Shown here: one piece after another, positions 52,409-61,511 of the stretch
Position numbering within the stretch: position 1 is the stretch's first letter
Layout of the letters: each line of letters opens with the position of its first letter
Assembly: GCF_040270295.1 (NCBI RefSeq)
Contig: NZ_JBELOE010000217.1
From: Catenovulum sediminis
GTDB lineage: Bacteria > Pseudomonadota > Gammaproteobacteria > Enterobacterales > Alteromonadaceae
Length of the DNA stretch: 64,000 bases
Reading direction: 5' to 3' (one strand)
Notes under the pieces: generated by a model
The model's input: only the letters and a program-made list of their open reading frames with translations
Told to the model about the DNA's origin: nothing
The model's database searches: none
Position numbers and translations under genes: made by a program

Positions 52409-55400
52409 ATGAAAAATAATACTATTAGGCAATTGAGTAAAGCCGTTGCCTTTGTAATATCAGCAATCTCGGCTAGCCAGAGCTATGCCGCAATTAGCGG
52501 TTTCGCCGAGGAAAACGGCGGTACAACCGGGGGGCAAGGTGGTAACGTAGTTTATGCAACCACAGGCACACAAATTCATGAGGCGCTTTGTAATCGCCCT
52601 TCCAGCGATACGCCTATCATCATTCATGTTGAAGGCACTATTAACCACAGCAATACATTTAAAGTTTCAGGAGACAGCTGTAATACAGCAGATGGCGTTA
52701 TAGAACTCAAAGAAATTAGCAACGTGTCTTTGATTGGCGTTGGCAGTGGTGCATTGTTTGATGAATTAGGTATCCATATTCGTAAAGCGTCCAACATCAT
52801 CATTCAAAACGTGCATGTACGTAACGTTAAAAAATCAGGCTCTCCAACTTCCAATGGTGGCGATGCGATTGGTATGGAAAGTGATGTATCTAATGTTTGG
52901 GTTGACCATGTCACGTTAGAGGCAAGCGGTGGCGAAAGTGAAGGATACGATGCTTTATTTGATATGAAAGCAAACACCAAATACGTGACTTTATCTTACA
53001 GTATTTTACGCAACTCAGGCCGTGGAGGTTTAGTTGGTTCAAGCGATAGTGACGACCAAAATGGTCCGGTTACATTCCACCATAATATGTACGAAAATAT
53101 CACTTCGCGTACACCATTATTACGCCATGCAACGGCCCATGCATACAACAACTATTACACAGGTCTGCAATCGTCAGGTATGAATCCGCGTATTGGCGGT
53201 GAAATGAAAGCAGAGAACAACTACTTCGCGGACTCTAAAGATCCGTTAGGTACGTTTTACACCAACGACATGGGTTATTGGGAAGTCAGTGGCAATATCT
53301 GGGACAATATTACTTGGTCAGCAGCAGAAGATAAAATTCATCCTGCCGGGCCAAACCCAACCTCAACCACTTATATTTCAATCCCTTACGATTACGATTT
53401 AGATAGCGCAAACTGCGTACCAAATATAGTATTAGCCACAGCAGGTGCAAATACGGGCTTAGCTGTATCGGACGGCAGTTGTACAGTCACCCCTTCTCCT
53501 ACACCAACCCCGACGCCAACGCCAACGCCGACTCCAACTGACCCGAACCCGGAAGATCCAACACCAACACCCGGAACAGGTAGTCAAGTTTTAAATATTA
53601 CTGAATCGGGTATATCAAGTGAATTCTTTGATATTTCAGGCAATCTATCTTCCTCTAAAGGTACGGTAAATTACAACGGTTTAACCTTAACTCAAGCACT
53701 TAAAATTGAATCAAGTACTGCTATAAACTTCACGTCTAACGCAGACGGTGAATTGGTATTAGTGTTCAATGAGGGAGAAAGTGGACGCATTAGTGTAGAT
53801 GGAAATACACATACGGTTAGCAATGGTGTGCTTACTATACCATTAGCAGCCGGCAATCACGCTATTTCGAAAGTAGACACAATGAACTTGTACTACATCA
53901 GCCTAGGTAACAATGCTGAAGAACCAGAGCAACCAACAGAGCCTGAGCCAACGCCAGACACTGGTAGTGTATCAGCTGCTACATCTGTCGATGCAAATAA
54001 TGTGACATTAACATGGTCAACAGCCAATATTAACAATATTACAGGCCAACAGATTTATCGAGACACCGACGCCACACTTGAAGGCCGAGTTCGTATCGTT
54101 TCTGGTATTTCTGGCAATAGTTATACCGATACAAATGTTGCTGATGGTCGCTATTATTATTCAGTAAAAATTATCGGAAACGACGGCCAAACATACAACT
54201 CTGAAGCAGTTAGAGCAGATGTACAGACTGCAGCAACAGACTTAACCATTGAAGAAAACTCAAACGGTTTCTGCGCTGTTGAAGGCAGTATTGATAGCAA
54301 CCACAGTGGCTATACAGGTGTCGGATTTGCCAATACAGATAATGCGACTGGCACGGGTATAGACTACGCAATTTCAGTACCAACCTCTGGCGAGTACCAA
54401 CTGAGTGCACGTTATGCAAATGGCTCAACCGATCGTCCAGCGGCAGTCATAGTAAACGACATTTTACAAGGCAACTTGGCATTACCAAGTACTGGTGCCT
54501 GGGGTAACTATGCGCTATCAAGCCAAATGCCGGTTAACTTAACAGCTGGATTAAATTTTATTCGTCTACATGCAACTGGCTCAGCTGGTTTAGCCAATAT
54601 TGACAGCTTAACGCTATCAGGTGCAAACCCTGAGCCTGGTGACTGTAATGGCCAAGTTGGTGATGGTGCACCGACAACAGATCCTGAGCCAACCCCTGAT
54701 CCTGAACCGACGCCAGATCCAGAACCAACCCCTGATCCCGAGCCGACTCCAGAGCCTGATCCGACGCCAGAAACACAAAGTGAAGTGTTAAACATTACCG
54801 AATCGGGTATCTCAAGTGACTTCTACAACATCTCTGGCAACTTGTCTTCTTCAAAAGGCACTGTAAATTACAATGGTTTAACCTTAACTCAAGCGCTAAA
54901 AATTGAGTCTAGTACTGCTATTACTTTTACTTCGGTTGCCGATGGCGAATTAATCCTTGTGTTCAATGAAGGCGAAAACGGCCGCATTCGCATCGATGGC
55001 ACCAGTTACGATGTGTCTAATGGTGTCCTTACTTTACAACTAGCCGCTGGAAGCCACTCAATTTCTAAAATTGACACTATAAACCTTTACTACATCAGCC
55101 TAGAGAACAATGGTGGTGAAAGTGAGCAACCAACCGACCCCGTAGAGCCGACAGATCCCGAAGAGCCTACAGATCCATCTACCCCACCAACATCCGGTGG
55201 TGGCACTGAAGTGGTTTACCCCGATGCAAATTGTGCTGAATTAATCAACAACGACAATATTAACTGGCGTGAATCTTCACTACAAAGTGACCAAGAAATT
55301 ATTGAATGTTTATCTGCTTCATTAGGTAAACCAGTTGGTTACGGTGAAAACGCAACTGGGGGTTATGATCCAGCAGGCAGTAGTAAGTTAGTTGTTATTA

Positions 55401-56608
55401 CTAATGACCGTCCTGAAGATCAAATATTAGCCGCTATCTCTTCACCTGAGCACAACTGGATTGTATTTGATAAAAATGATTTTGCTAACGAAACAGCGTT
55501 AATGATGTACCGCCCATATTGTGCTGATCCAGCTTTACAATCAGCATTAGGTGTAGACGAGGCAACCTGTCGTGACCCATATGCCTGGTGTTCAGCAAAA
55601 GGCGTATCAAGCTCGAATTGCCTGCTAACTTTCTTCAATGACGAATTGAATGATAAAAGTTTACCTATCCGCAACTATCTAATTGATAGCAATACAACCA
55701 TTGACGGTCGTGGTGCTAAAGTAACCTTTACTTTCAATGGTTTTAAAATTGGCGCTGATAGCAGTGGAGCTTCTACGCATATGTCTGAAAATGTGATTAT
55801 CACCAACAATAAATTTGTCGGTGTAGGTCATACTGAAGACCATAACTTAGACCCAGATATGATCCGCTCAACAGGTGAATCACACGATATCTGGATCCAT
55901 CAAAATACCTTTGATACAACGGGTGATTCAGCATTTGACGTAAAAGTGGGCGCGTATAATATCACTGTCTCTTTCAATAAATTAGTTAACGTTAAACGAG
56001 CCGCGTTACATGGTTCAAGTGACAGTCGAAGCATTAACTCGCAAGTTACGACTACCATTCACAATAACTTGTTTGTGACGACAGATGATAATTTTGGCGC
56101 TAGCTCATATAACACAATGCGCCGAGTTCCATTGTTGCGCCGAGGTCAAACGCATATGTTCAATAATGTATTTTATGGTTATAGAAAAGACATTATGAGT
56201 ATTCGTGTTGGCGGTAGTGCATTAGTTGAAGATAACTTATTTATGAACCCGGTCAATAACTCAAAAGGTGATGACCTAGCCGATTGGACGCTAAACTTGT
56301 TTGACGGTGCGGTACGTGACGGCAACTTAGAAGTAAGTAACAGCTATGTATACGAATCTGACGCAAATTGTACCACCTCTGGCGCATCTGCATCACTAGA
56401 CGTGCAAGATGGCTCAACACCAAACATGTTTGCTGACTACAACGGTATTTCACAGGATACGATTAACGCCAACCGTATGTCTGCGGATGCGGAGTTACGC
56501 AACTATGTTATGGCTTCTGCCGGTAAAGGTGGTAAAGCACCTTGGGTATCGAGTTATTCTGAAGGTGTAAATGCATTGGTAGCATCTGCTGCTGCAAGTT
56601 GCCAATAG
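52409..56608 (+). CDS. Secreted multimodular pectate lyase with two PL1 domains
   Basis: The 1399-residue extracellular enzyme cleaves polygalacturonate by beta-elimination. Order: signal peptide (about 1-27, end SQSYA); PL1 domain 1 (about 28-355, with VWVDHVTLE and RTPLLRHA); a Thr-Pro linker; a 105-residue module starting VLNITESGISS; an FN3 domain; a CBM35-like domain; a PEPTPD linker; a second copy of the VLNITESGISS module; another linker; and PL1 domain 2 (about 935-1399, with IWIHQNTFD and RRVPLLRRG). Both PL1 domains keep the RxPxxR catalytic motif. ATG 52409 has GGTGGA in front and gives a clean signal; ATG 52397 is less likely. The two copies of the extra module are nearly identical and mark an internal duplication. 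Gene expression probably follows pectin-rich algal or plant material. Confidence 0.92.
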   Translation: MKNNTIRQLSKAVAFVISAISASQSYAAISGFAEENGGTTGGQGGNVVYATTGTQIHEALCNRPSSDTPIIIHVEGTINHSNTFKVSGDSCNTADGVIELKEISNVSLIGVGSGALFDELGIHIRKASNIIIQNVHVRNVKKSGSPTSNGGDAIGMESDVSNVWVDHVTLEASGGESEGYDALFDMKANTKYVTLSYSILRNSGRGGLVGSSDSDDQNGPVTFHHNMYENITSRTPLLRHATAHAYNNYYTGLQSSGMNPRIGGEMKAENNYFADSKDPLGTFYTNDMGYWEVSGNIWDNITWSAAEDKIHPAGPNPTSTTYISIPYDYDLDSANCVPNIVLATAGANTGLAVSDGSCTVTPSPTPTPTPTPTPTPTDPNPEDPTPTPGTGSQVLNITESGISSEFFDISGNLSSSKGTVNYNGLTLTQALKIESSTAINFTSNADGELVLVFNEGESGRISVDGNTHTVSNGVLTIPLAAGNHAISKVDTMNLYYISLGNNAEEPEQPTEPEPTPDTGSVSAATSVDANNVTLTWSTANINNITGQQIYRDTDATLEGRVRIVSGISGNSYTDTNVADGRYYYSVKIIGNDGQTYNSEAVRADVQTAATDLTIEENSNGFCAVEGSIDSNHSGYTGVGFANTDNATGTGIDYAISVPTSGEYQLSARYANGSTDRPAAVIVNDILQGNLALPSTGAWGNYALSSQMPVNLTAGLNFIRLHATGSAGLANIDSLTLSGANPEPGDCNGQVGDGAPTTDPEPTPDPEPTPDPEPTPDPEPTPEPDPTPETQSEVLNITESGISSDFYNISGNLSSSKGTVNYNGLTLTQALKIESSTAITFTSVADGELILVFNEGENGRIRIDGTSYDVSNGVLTLQLAAGSHSISKIDTINLYYISLENNGGESEQPTDPVEPTDPEEPTDPSTPPTSGGGTEVVYPDANCAELINNDNINWRESSLQSDQEIIECLSASLGKPVGYGENATGGYDPAGSSKLVVITNDRPEDQILAAISSPEHNWIVFDKNDFANETALMMYRPYCADPALQSALGVDEATCRDPYAWCSAKGVSSSNCLLTFFNDELNDKSLPIRNYLIDSNTTIDGRGAKVTFTFNGFKIGADSSGASTHMSENVIITNNKFVGVGHTEDHNLDPDMIRSTGESHDIWIHQNTFDTTGDSAFDVKVGAYNITVSFNKLVNVKRAALHGSSDSRSINSQVTTTIHNNLFVTTDDNFGASSYNTMRRVPLLRRGQTHMFNNVFYGYRKDIMSIRVGGSALVEDNLFMNPVNNSKGDDLADWTLNLFDGAVRDGNLEVSNSYVYESDANCTTSGASASLDVQDGSTPNMFADYNGISQDTINANRMSADAELRNYVMASAGKGGKAPWVSSYSEGVNALVASAAASCQ

Positions 56609-56698
56609 ATACCAAACTCGACGGTGCATTAACAGCATTTAGCCGTTAACTTGCACATTCGCTAACAAAGACTTCCCGCTAGGTTGTCTTTCTGGCAT

Positions 56699-56730
56699 AA
56701 ATCCCTCGATGAAAATTGAGGGATTTTTTA
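56699..56730. terminator. Bidirectional terminator after the pectate lyase
   Basis: AAATCCCTC (56699-56707) pairs with GAGGGATTT (56718-56726) and is followed by a run of T on the plus strand. It serves the pectate lyase gene and possibly the convergent response-regulator gene. Confidence 0.85.
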
Positions 56731-56817
56731 TCAATGCTTTGATTGCCCTTCTCGGAAGGCTTCTAGTCGATGGCCTATAAATTAACGGTCAGCTTAACTT
56801 TGCACAACCAACAGTCA

Positions 56818-57420
56818 CTACAACCAACCTTTTTGTCGGGCGATTCGTGCCGCATCAATGCGGTTAGTGGCGTTTAGTTTTGCGATAGCTTCGGATAAAT
56901 AATTACGTACTGTACCTTCAGATAAAAACAATTCGGTGGCTATTTCCGCTGTTTTTTTACCTTCGCCTGCTAGGCGTAACAACTTACGCTCTTTATCTGA
57001 TAAAGGGTCAGCATCATCTAATGCTTGAATGGCAAGTTCTGGATCAATCACTTTTTTGCCCTGCATGATTTGCCTTAGCGCAGCGGCTAATTGTTCTGAC
57101 GGGCAATCTTTTAATAAAACCCCCCGAACACCCGCGACTAATGCCCGTTTTATATAACCTGCACGCGCAAAGGTGGTGATAACAACCGTTTTAACATCAG
57201 GCTTATACTTTTTAGCTTCTTCTATTAATTCTAAGCCTGTCATCATAGGCATTTCGATGTCGGTTAATAATACGTCTATCTCGTGCGTTTTAACTAAATC
57301 GACGGCCTCACGTCCATTTGCTGCTTGTGCAACAACTTCAATATCAAATTCTAAGTTGAGTAATGCAACTAATGCACCCCGCACGAGTGCTTGGTCTTCA
57401 GCAATAAGCACTTTTATCAT
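56818..57420 (-). CDS. NarL/DesR-type response regulator
   Basis: The 200-residue protein has a receiver domain (KVLIAEDQALVRGAL; phospho-acceptor Asp in VLLTDIEMP; T/K positions in ITTFARAGY and LLKDCPSEQ). A LuxR-type HTH follows (LSDKERKLLRLAGEGKKTAE, FLSEGTVRNYLSEAI). It overlaps the kinase gene stop by 4 bases, so the pair is translationally coupled. DesR-like regulators respond to membrane state in Bacillus; here the signal is unknown. A palindrome near 59410-59437, upstream of the first gene of this unit, is a possible target. Confidence 0.92.
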   Translation of the reverse strand: MIKVLIAEDQALVRGALVALLNLEFDIEVVAQAANGREAVDLVKTHEIDVLLTDIEMPMMTGLELIEEAKKYKPDVKTVVITTFARAGYIKRALVAGVRGVLLKDCPSEQLAAALRQIMQGKKVIDPELAIQALDDADPLSDKERKLLRLAGEGKKTAEIATELFLSEGTVRNYLSEAIAKLNATNRIDAARIARQKGWL

Positions 57421-58520
57421 GACTGAAATATCCTTTTATCAAATTCTAATTCTAGCGCAAAACCCTGTTCTCTCTGCAGTTGAAACTGACCACCCAATTC
57501 ACTGACACGCTCTTCTATACCGGTTAATCCATTACCGGAAGTTGCTTTTGATAGCGGTCCGTCATTCGCTATTTTAAGGGTTAATTTATCAGCTTGCTGC
57601 GCAACATAAAGCTGCACATTTTTACCTTGGCTATGCCTGATAATGTTGGTTGTGGCTTCTTTTATTATCAGCAATATAGTTGATTCTGCTTTGGCTGTTA
57701 ATCCTTTAAATGTTAATGCGCCTTCAACATTAAAACCTTTATCGATAAGCAAATTATGCATTTTAATTAACTCTGCATTTATGTCTTTGGTTTTGTACCC
57801 TGATACGGCAGCGCGAACTTCAGACAATGTCGTACGGGTAATATCGGCAACTTGCTCTATTTCATCTAATGCGGCGTCGACTTGCCCAGCTTTACCTAAT
57901 TTATTTGCCAATTCAGCTTTTAACACAATAGATGACAAAGTATGCCCAAGCAAATCATGTAAGTCGCGAGCGATGCGCTCTCGTTCGGCAATCGTCGCGA
58001 GTTGTTCGTTGTGTTGTTGGCTTTGTTCTTTAGCGTGCTCTTGCTGCAATTTAGAACGCGTCATCGTGCCAAAAAAGTAATTAGGTATAGTTGCAATGTA
58101 GGCTGGTAATAAAAAATACAGCTCAATTAAATTAAACGCCCAAGCACTAAAACCGATAGCGACTAATATAAACAAAAGCCAAGGCGCCCCTCGTTTATAC
58201 GAATAATAATAGCCGACCAAAAATGCAATATAGGGGAACAAGGCACAAGTACCCGGGTTTAAGGTGGTAGCCGCCACACTGATTACCGTTAAGCCAAATA
58301 AATAATAATGGATATTATGCTGGGTACATTTTTGCGCCTGAATATAACCGGCAATAAATGCAAAATAGGCGATAAAACTGACGACAATTTCAAGCTCAGT
58401 TAATTGATGCCAAATCATACTAAGCGGGAAAAAATAAAACCCGGTGAATAATAAGGGAACCCACAAAAAGAAGTTTTTGTATCCGCTAAACAGAGGTGCA
58501 GCTTGGTAACTTTGATTCAT
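57417..58520 (-). CDS. DesK-like membrane sensor histidine kinase
   Basis: The 367-residue protein has four to six membrane segments in its first 150 residues. A HisKA_3 dimerisation helix follows with the phospho-accepting His in RDLHDLLGHTLSS, then an HATPase domain (IIKEATTNIIRHSQGKN, NDGPLSKATSGNGLTGIEER). This is the NarL/DesK class of small kinases. It probably senses membrane or envelope state and phosphorylates the coupled regulator downstream. It lies 92 bp after the TPR-protein gene on the same strand. Confidence 0.92.
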   Translation of the reverse strand: MNQSYQAAPLFSGYKNFFLWVPLLFTGFYFFPLSMIWHQLTELEIVVSFIAYFAFIAGYIQAQKCTQHNIHYYLFGLTVISVAATTLNPGTCALFPYIAFLVGYYYSYKRGAPWLLFILVAIGFSAWAFNLIELYFLLPAYIATIPNYFFGTMTRSKLQQEHAKEQSQQHNEQLATIAERERIARDLHDLLGHTLSSIVLKAELANKLGKAGQVDAALDEIEQVADITRTTLSEVRAAVSGYKTKDINAELIKMHNLLIDKGFNVEGALTFKGLTAKAESTILLIIKEATTNIIRHSQGKNVQLYVAQQADKLTLKIANDGPLSKATSGNGLTGIEERVSELGGQFQLQREQGFALELEFDKRIFQS

Positions 58521-58612
58521 AACTTGCTCAGTTTATTTTGTCGCTGATTTCAAGAAAATGGTGCAGACATTTGACCACACCATTTATGTTTTTAGTTTAA
58601 TTTTATTGCGAT

Positions 58613-59314
58613 TTATAGCGAGCTTATGTTTTGCTCATTTTGTGCAATAAGACCCTTAGCCCAGTTGCTATTTGGATTTATCTCAACCGCTTGGTTAAAA
58701 TCGAGCAATGCACCTTTGGTATCGCCTTGCTCTACTTTAGCTAAACCGCGCCAGATATAGGCTTCGTCATATCCCCAGTGATAACCTGAATGGACATCAT
58801 CCGGATAGTTATTTATTGCCTGATTAAACATAGCAACGGCTACTTGTTTATTACCACCATATGCAGCTGGTGTATGGTATTTAATAATGCCATGTACCAG
58901 TTTTAGCCGTGGGTTTTTCGGCGCTAATTGGCCTGCCTTGTTTAACAATTCATACGTTTTGGGGCCAAACTCTTTCGCTTTTTCGGGTGCAAAACCTGAG
59001 TGCAATCCAAGTACTTGTGCCAATAAAATCATGCTTTCAACGTCTTTAGGATTGTGCTTAAGTTGTTGATTTAAAATATCAGCTGACAAGGTTAAATGTT
59101 GAGTCAATTTTGCAAAATTTTGCTGTACCAGATAAGCCGCGCCTAATTTGTAGTGAGCAAAAGCCTGATCATAGCCACTGGTGTGCGCTGCCAATTCCGT
59201 AAGGTTTTCAACCTGCATATTGTTTGCCGCGAGCGTAATATTATCTATCGTATTCTGTTCTGCAAAAACATTTAAGCTTATTGAAAGTGCAACTGCAAAA
59301 ATAACTTTTTTCAT
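58613..59314 (-). CDS. Exported TPR-repeat protein
   Basis: The 233-residue protein has a signal peptide (start MKKVIFAVALSISLNVFA) and three to four TPR-like helical pairs, for example DVESMILLAQVLGLH and GALLDFNQAVEINPNSNWAKG. The frame is open to 59383, but only the ATG at 59314 gives a proper signal. It sits upstream of the kinase-regulator pair in the same direction, so it may be part of that sensory unit or its output. Such periplasmic TPR proteins bind peptides or partner proteins. No closer identification. Confidence 0.75.
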   Translation of the reverse strand: MKKVIFAVALSISLNVFAEQNTIDNITLAANNMQVENLTELAAHTSGYDQAFAHYKLGAAYLVQQNFAKLTQHLTLSADILNQQLKHNPKDVESMILLAQVLGLHSGFAPEKAKEFGPKTYELLNKAGQLAPKNPRLKLVHGIIKYHTPAAYGGNKQVAVAMFNQAINNYPDDVHSGYHWGYDEAYIWRGLAKVEQGDTKGALLDFNQAVEINPNSNWAKGLIAQNEQNISSL

Positions 59315-59409
59315 CTTAATATCCTTAACAAGTGTTTTGTTTAAATTTGAGAGCAGCGCTCCCGACAGAATTAAGTATGCCAAAGCGTATTTTTTTTATT
59401 AGAGCGGTT

Positions 59410-59437
59410 TGTCATCAATTAATATGACAAATGTCAT
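59410..59437. promoter_or_regulatory. Palindromic operator upstream of the TPR/kinase unit
   Basis: Three alternating half-sites: TGTCAT (59410-59415), ATGACA (59424-59429), TGTCAT (59432-59437). The last two form ATGACA-N2-TGTCAT. They lie about 100 bp upstream of the TPR gene start. A DesR-like regulator acting on its own operon would fit. Confidence 0.45.
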
Positions 59438-59731
59438 GCGTATGATCGGCGCCAATCGCGCTCGTTCGTCACGGTTATCTATGCGAGTTTTGCATTATTT
59501 GAGTGTTAAACCGCCGCTTGCGGCTGCTGTAATAAATACAGGAGAGATCTATTGAACATGTTAATTTTAAAGCTATTCAGAAACTCAACGTAGCCCGGAG
59601 ATGAAGCCTAGCTGATTAAGTTTACCGCGAAAAATATAGCGCTTTTCCAATAAAGTTAAATCATCAAATATTGGTATTTAGGCGTTAATTAACAAAATAT
59701 GGTTTTTATTTGTGATTTTAATCTAACTCAC

Positions 59732-59759
59732 TATAATTTGGTAATTATATATTAATTAC
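59732..59759 (+). promoter_or_regulatory. hipB promoter and operator
   Basis: A consensus -10 TATAAT (59732-59737) is followed by a 19-bp palindrome GTAATTATATATTAATTAC (59741-59759), with 7-bp perfect arms, ending 6 bp before the hipB ATG. HipB-type antitoxins bind such palindromes and repress their own operon. Confidence 0.6.
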
Positions 59760-59765
59760 TCATTA

Positions 59766-60065
59766 ATGGTGTTTATGGATAAGGTAGAGCATACAAAAGT
59801 ATTGCTTGGGCAACTCATTAAACAAACCCGAGCTATGAGCATGGATCAGCATGAATTGGCGCTTAGAACGGGGGCGAGTAAAAATACCATTAGCCGTTTA
59901 GAGCTTGGCAAAGGGGTCAATGTTGATACCTTGTTCTTGGTTTTAGATCATTTAGATTTGCTTGATCCAATTTTAGAAACCGTCGAACAGCAATACGAGT
60001 TAGTTAAAAATAATCCGCAACGCAGTACCTCTAAAGTTGCAAAGGAGTTGCCGAATGACTTCTAG
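59766..60065 (+). CDS. hipB: HipB-like antitoxin / XRE regulator
   Basis: The 99-residue protein has an XRE HTH: LGQLIKQTRAMSMDQHELAL, then RTGASKNTISRLELGKGVNVDT, quoted in part as SKNTISRLELGKG. It overlaps the HipA-like kinase gene by 11 bp. HipB neutralises HipA and represses the operon through the adjacent palindrome. The start at ATG 59766 has no strong ribosome binding site; a second ATG follows three codons later. Confidence 0.87.
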   Translation: MVFMDKVEHTKVLLGQLIKQTRAMSMDQHELALRTGASKNTISRLELGKGVNVDTLFLVLDHLDLLDPILETVEQQYELVKNNPQRSTSKVAKELPNDF

Positions 60066-61257
60066 TGCGTATGTATTTATTGAAGGGCTAGAAGATTCGC
60101 CAGTCATTTGTGCCATTGTCGAGCTAGACCCAGCCGCCAAAGTAGGCAAGTTTCGTTACGGTAAATCTTATTTGCAACGTGATGATGCCTTCCCACTGGA
60201 TCCTTTACATTTACCCCTTGTTAGCGAACAGCTTGTTACTCGGGTAAACAACGGTATGTTTGGCGCTATTTTAGACGCAGGAGCCGACAGTTGGGGTAAG
60301 AAATTAATATATTCGTTACATACAACAAAACCCAAAGACGACTTAGATCTGGTATTGGCCGGTTCTGGCATGGGAGTTGGCGCACTCACTTTTAGTTTCT
60401 CGAGAACGGCCAGCACACCCAAACGTAATAAGAATACCATTGGCGATATCCCAATGTTATTGAAAGGTAAACAAGCGATATTGGCTAATCTAGACATTTC
60501 CAATGAAGTAAAAAAGGCATTTCAATTCGGCGCTAGTATGGGCGGGGCGAGACCCAAAACCATTGTTGAAGACGGCGGTATTAGTTACTTAGCTAAGTTT
60601 AACCGTAATGACGACCTCTTTAACGTCTGTCGTGTTGAACATGCTTGTATGAATATGCTGTCAGAGTTAAAAGACCTGCATGTGCGAGTCGCCAATACTA
60701 AGCTGCTTGAAAATCACGATGAAGATATTTTGCTCGTAGAGCGTTTTGACTGTGCAAACTACCAACCGTCTCATCATTTTTTAAGTGCAAATTCACTCAT
60801 TAATAAAATGAAGGTCACAGAACAATCGACCACAACAACCTATAGCTACGGCGCTCTAGCTGAATTTAACATGAAGTATGGTGCCGAGCCGTTAGATTCT
60901 CATGAGCTGTTTGTTCGTATGGTTTTTAATATTTGTATGGGCAATACCGACGACCACTCACGAAACCATGCATTTTTATACTCATTCAAAAATAGACACT
61001 GGCGCTTATCCAAAGCGTATGACGTGTTACCAATTAATAATACTAGGCAACATGGTATTGGCATTGGTCAACAAGGTAGATTAGGTAGTATTGAAAATGC
61101 CATGTCGCAGGCAAAGCGATTTGGCCTGAATAGCAGAAAGGCAGAAAAGATTGCAAAAACCGTTATCGAACTAACGTCACAATGGGCAAACTATTTTAGC
61201 AGTAGCGGTGTTTCAGATGCGGATCTAGAAATATTGAAAGCGGTAATACCGGAATAA
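60055..61257 (+). CDS. hipA: HipA-like serine/threonine kinase toxin
   Basis: The 400-residue protein is of full HipA length. It shows the Gly-rich loop FGASMGGARPKT, the metal/catalytic motif NTDDHSRNHAFLY and the following KAYDVLP. E. coli HipA phosphorylates glutamyl-tRNA synthetase and causes growth arrest; other HipA-like kinases have other targets, so the target here is open. I start it at ATG 60055 with AAGGAG seven bases upstream rather than at ATG 60037. Overlap with hipB by 11 bp ties their translation. The stop codon lies in the first unit of a 12-bp tandem repeat. Confidence 0.88.
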   Translation: MTSSAYVFIEGLEDSPVICAIVELDPAAKVGKFRYGKSYLQRDDAFPLDPLHLPLVSEQLVTRVNNGMFGAILDAGADSWGKKLIYSLHTTKPKDDLDLVLAGSGMGVGALTFSFSRTASTPKRNKNTIGDIPMLLKGKQAILANLDISNEVKKAFQFGASMGGARPKTIVEDGGISYLAKFNRNDDLFNVCRVEHACMNMLSELKDLHVRVANTKLLENHDEDILLVERFDCANYQPSHHFLSANSLINKMKVTEQSTTTTYSYGALAEFNMKYGAEPLDSHELFVRMVFNICMGNTDDHSRNHAFLYSFKNRHWRLSKAYDVLPINNTRQHGIGIGQQGRLGSIENAMSQAKRFGLNSRKAEKIAKTVIELTSQWANYFSSSGVSDADLEILKAVIPE

Positions 61258-61282
61258 ATACCGGAATAAATACCGGAATAAA
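61247..61282. repeat. Three perfect 12-bp tandem repeats at the end of hipA
   Basis: TACCGGAATAAA is repeated three times without change; the first copy carries the hipA stop codon. This looks like slippage or end-joining next to the IS3 remnant that begins 11 bp further. Confidence 0.9.
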
Positions 61283-61292
61283 AGCAAACCCT

Positions 61293-61474
61293 CTAAACAC
61301 AGGTCAATGAAAGTTTAAGACGAGCTTTAGCAACACCCACTCGTTCGGCTAGTTTCAGGGCTTCTGCTTTAAATTCAGCGGTGTAAGTCTTGCGGATCTT
61401 TTTAGTTGTCATATTCACCTCGTTAAATCATTTTACTCACTTAGCGTGGTGTCCAAAAGTATTGGATCAGATCA
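61293..61474 (-). pseudogene. Remnant of an IS3-family element (orfA start and left end)
   Basis: On the minus strand the sequence from 61474 begins TGATCTGATCCAATACTTTT, like the left terminal repeat of IS3-family elements. ATG 61412, with a GAGGTG ribosome binding site, opens a 39-codon frame starting MTTKKIRKTYTAEFKAEALK. This is the N-terminus of an IS3 OrfA with its HTH, broken by an early stop at 61293. No orfB or right end is present. The element is a dead fragment ending 10 bp from the tandem repeats after hipA. Confidence 0.8.
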
Positions 61475-61511
61475 ACTTTGTGTAGACCTAGTGCTTCTAA
61501 ACAACGCGCTT

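Larger units (their letters stand above)
59315..59765. other. Intergenic region between the TPR gene and hipBA
   Basis: The 450-bp stretch has no ORF. It holds the alternating TGTCAT/ATGACA half-sites (59410-59437), a small GCCGC-TT-GCGGC hairpin near 59511-59522 and the hipB promoter/operator at its right end. Confidence 0.5.

Noticed and set aside
54508..54795. Minus-strand Gly-Ser-Val repeat ORF
   Set aside because: It is a shadow of the Pro-Glu-Asp-Thr linker of the pectate lyase.
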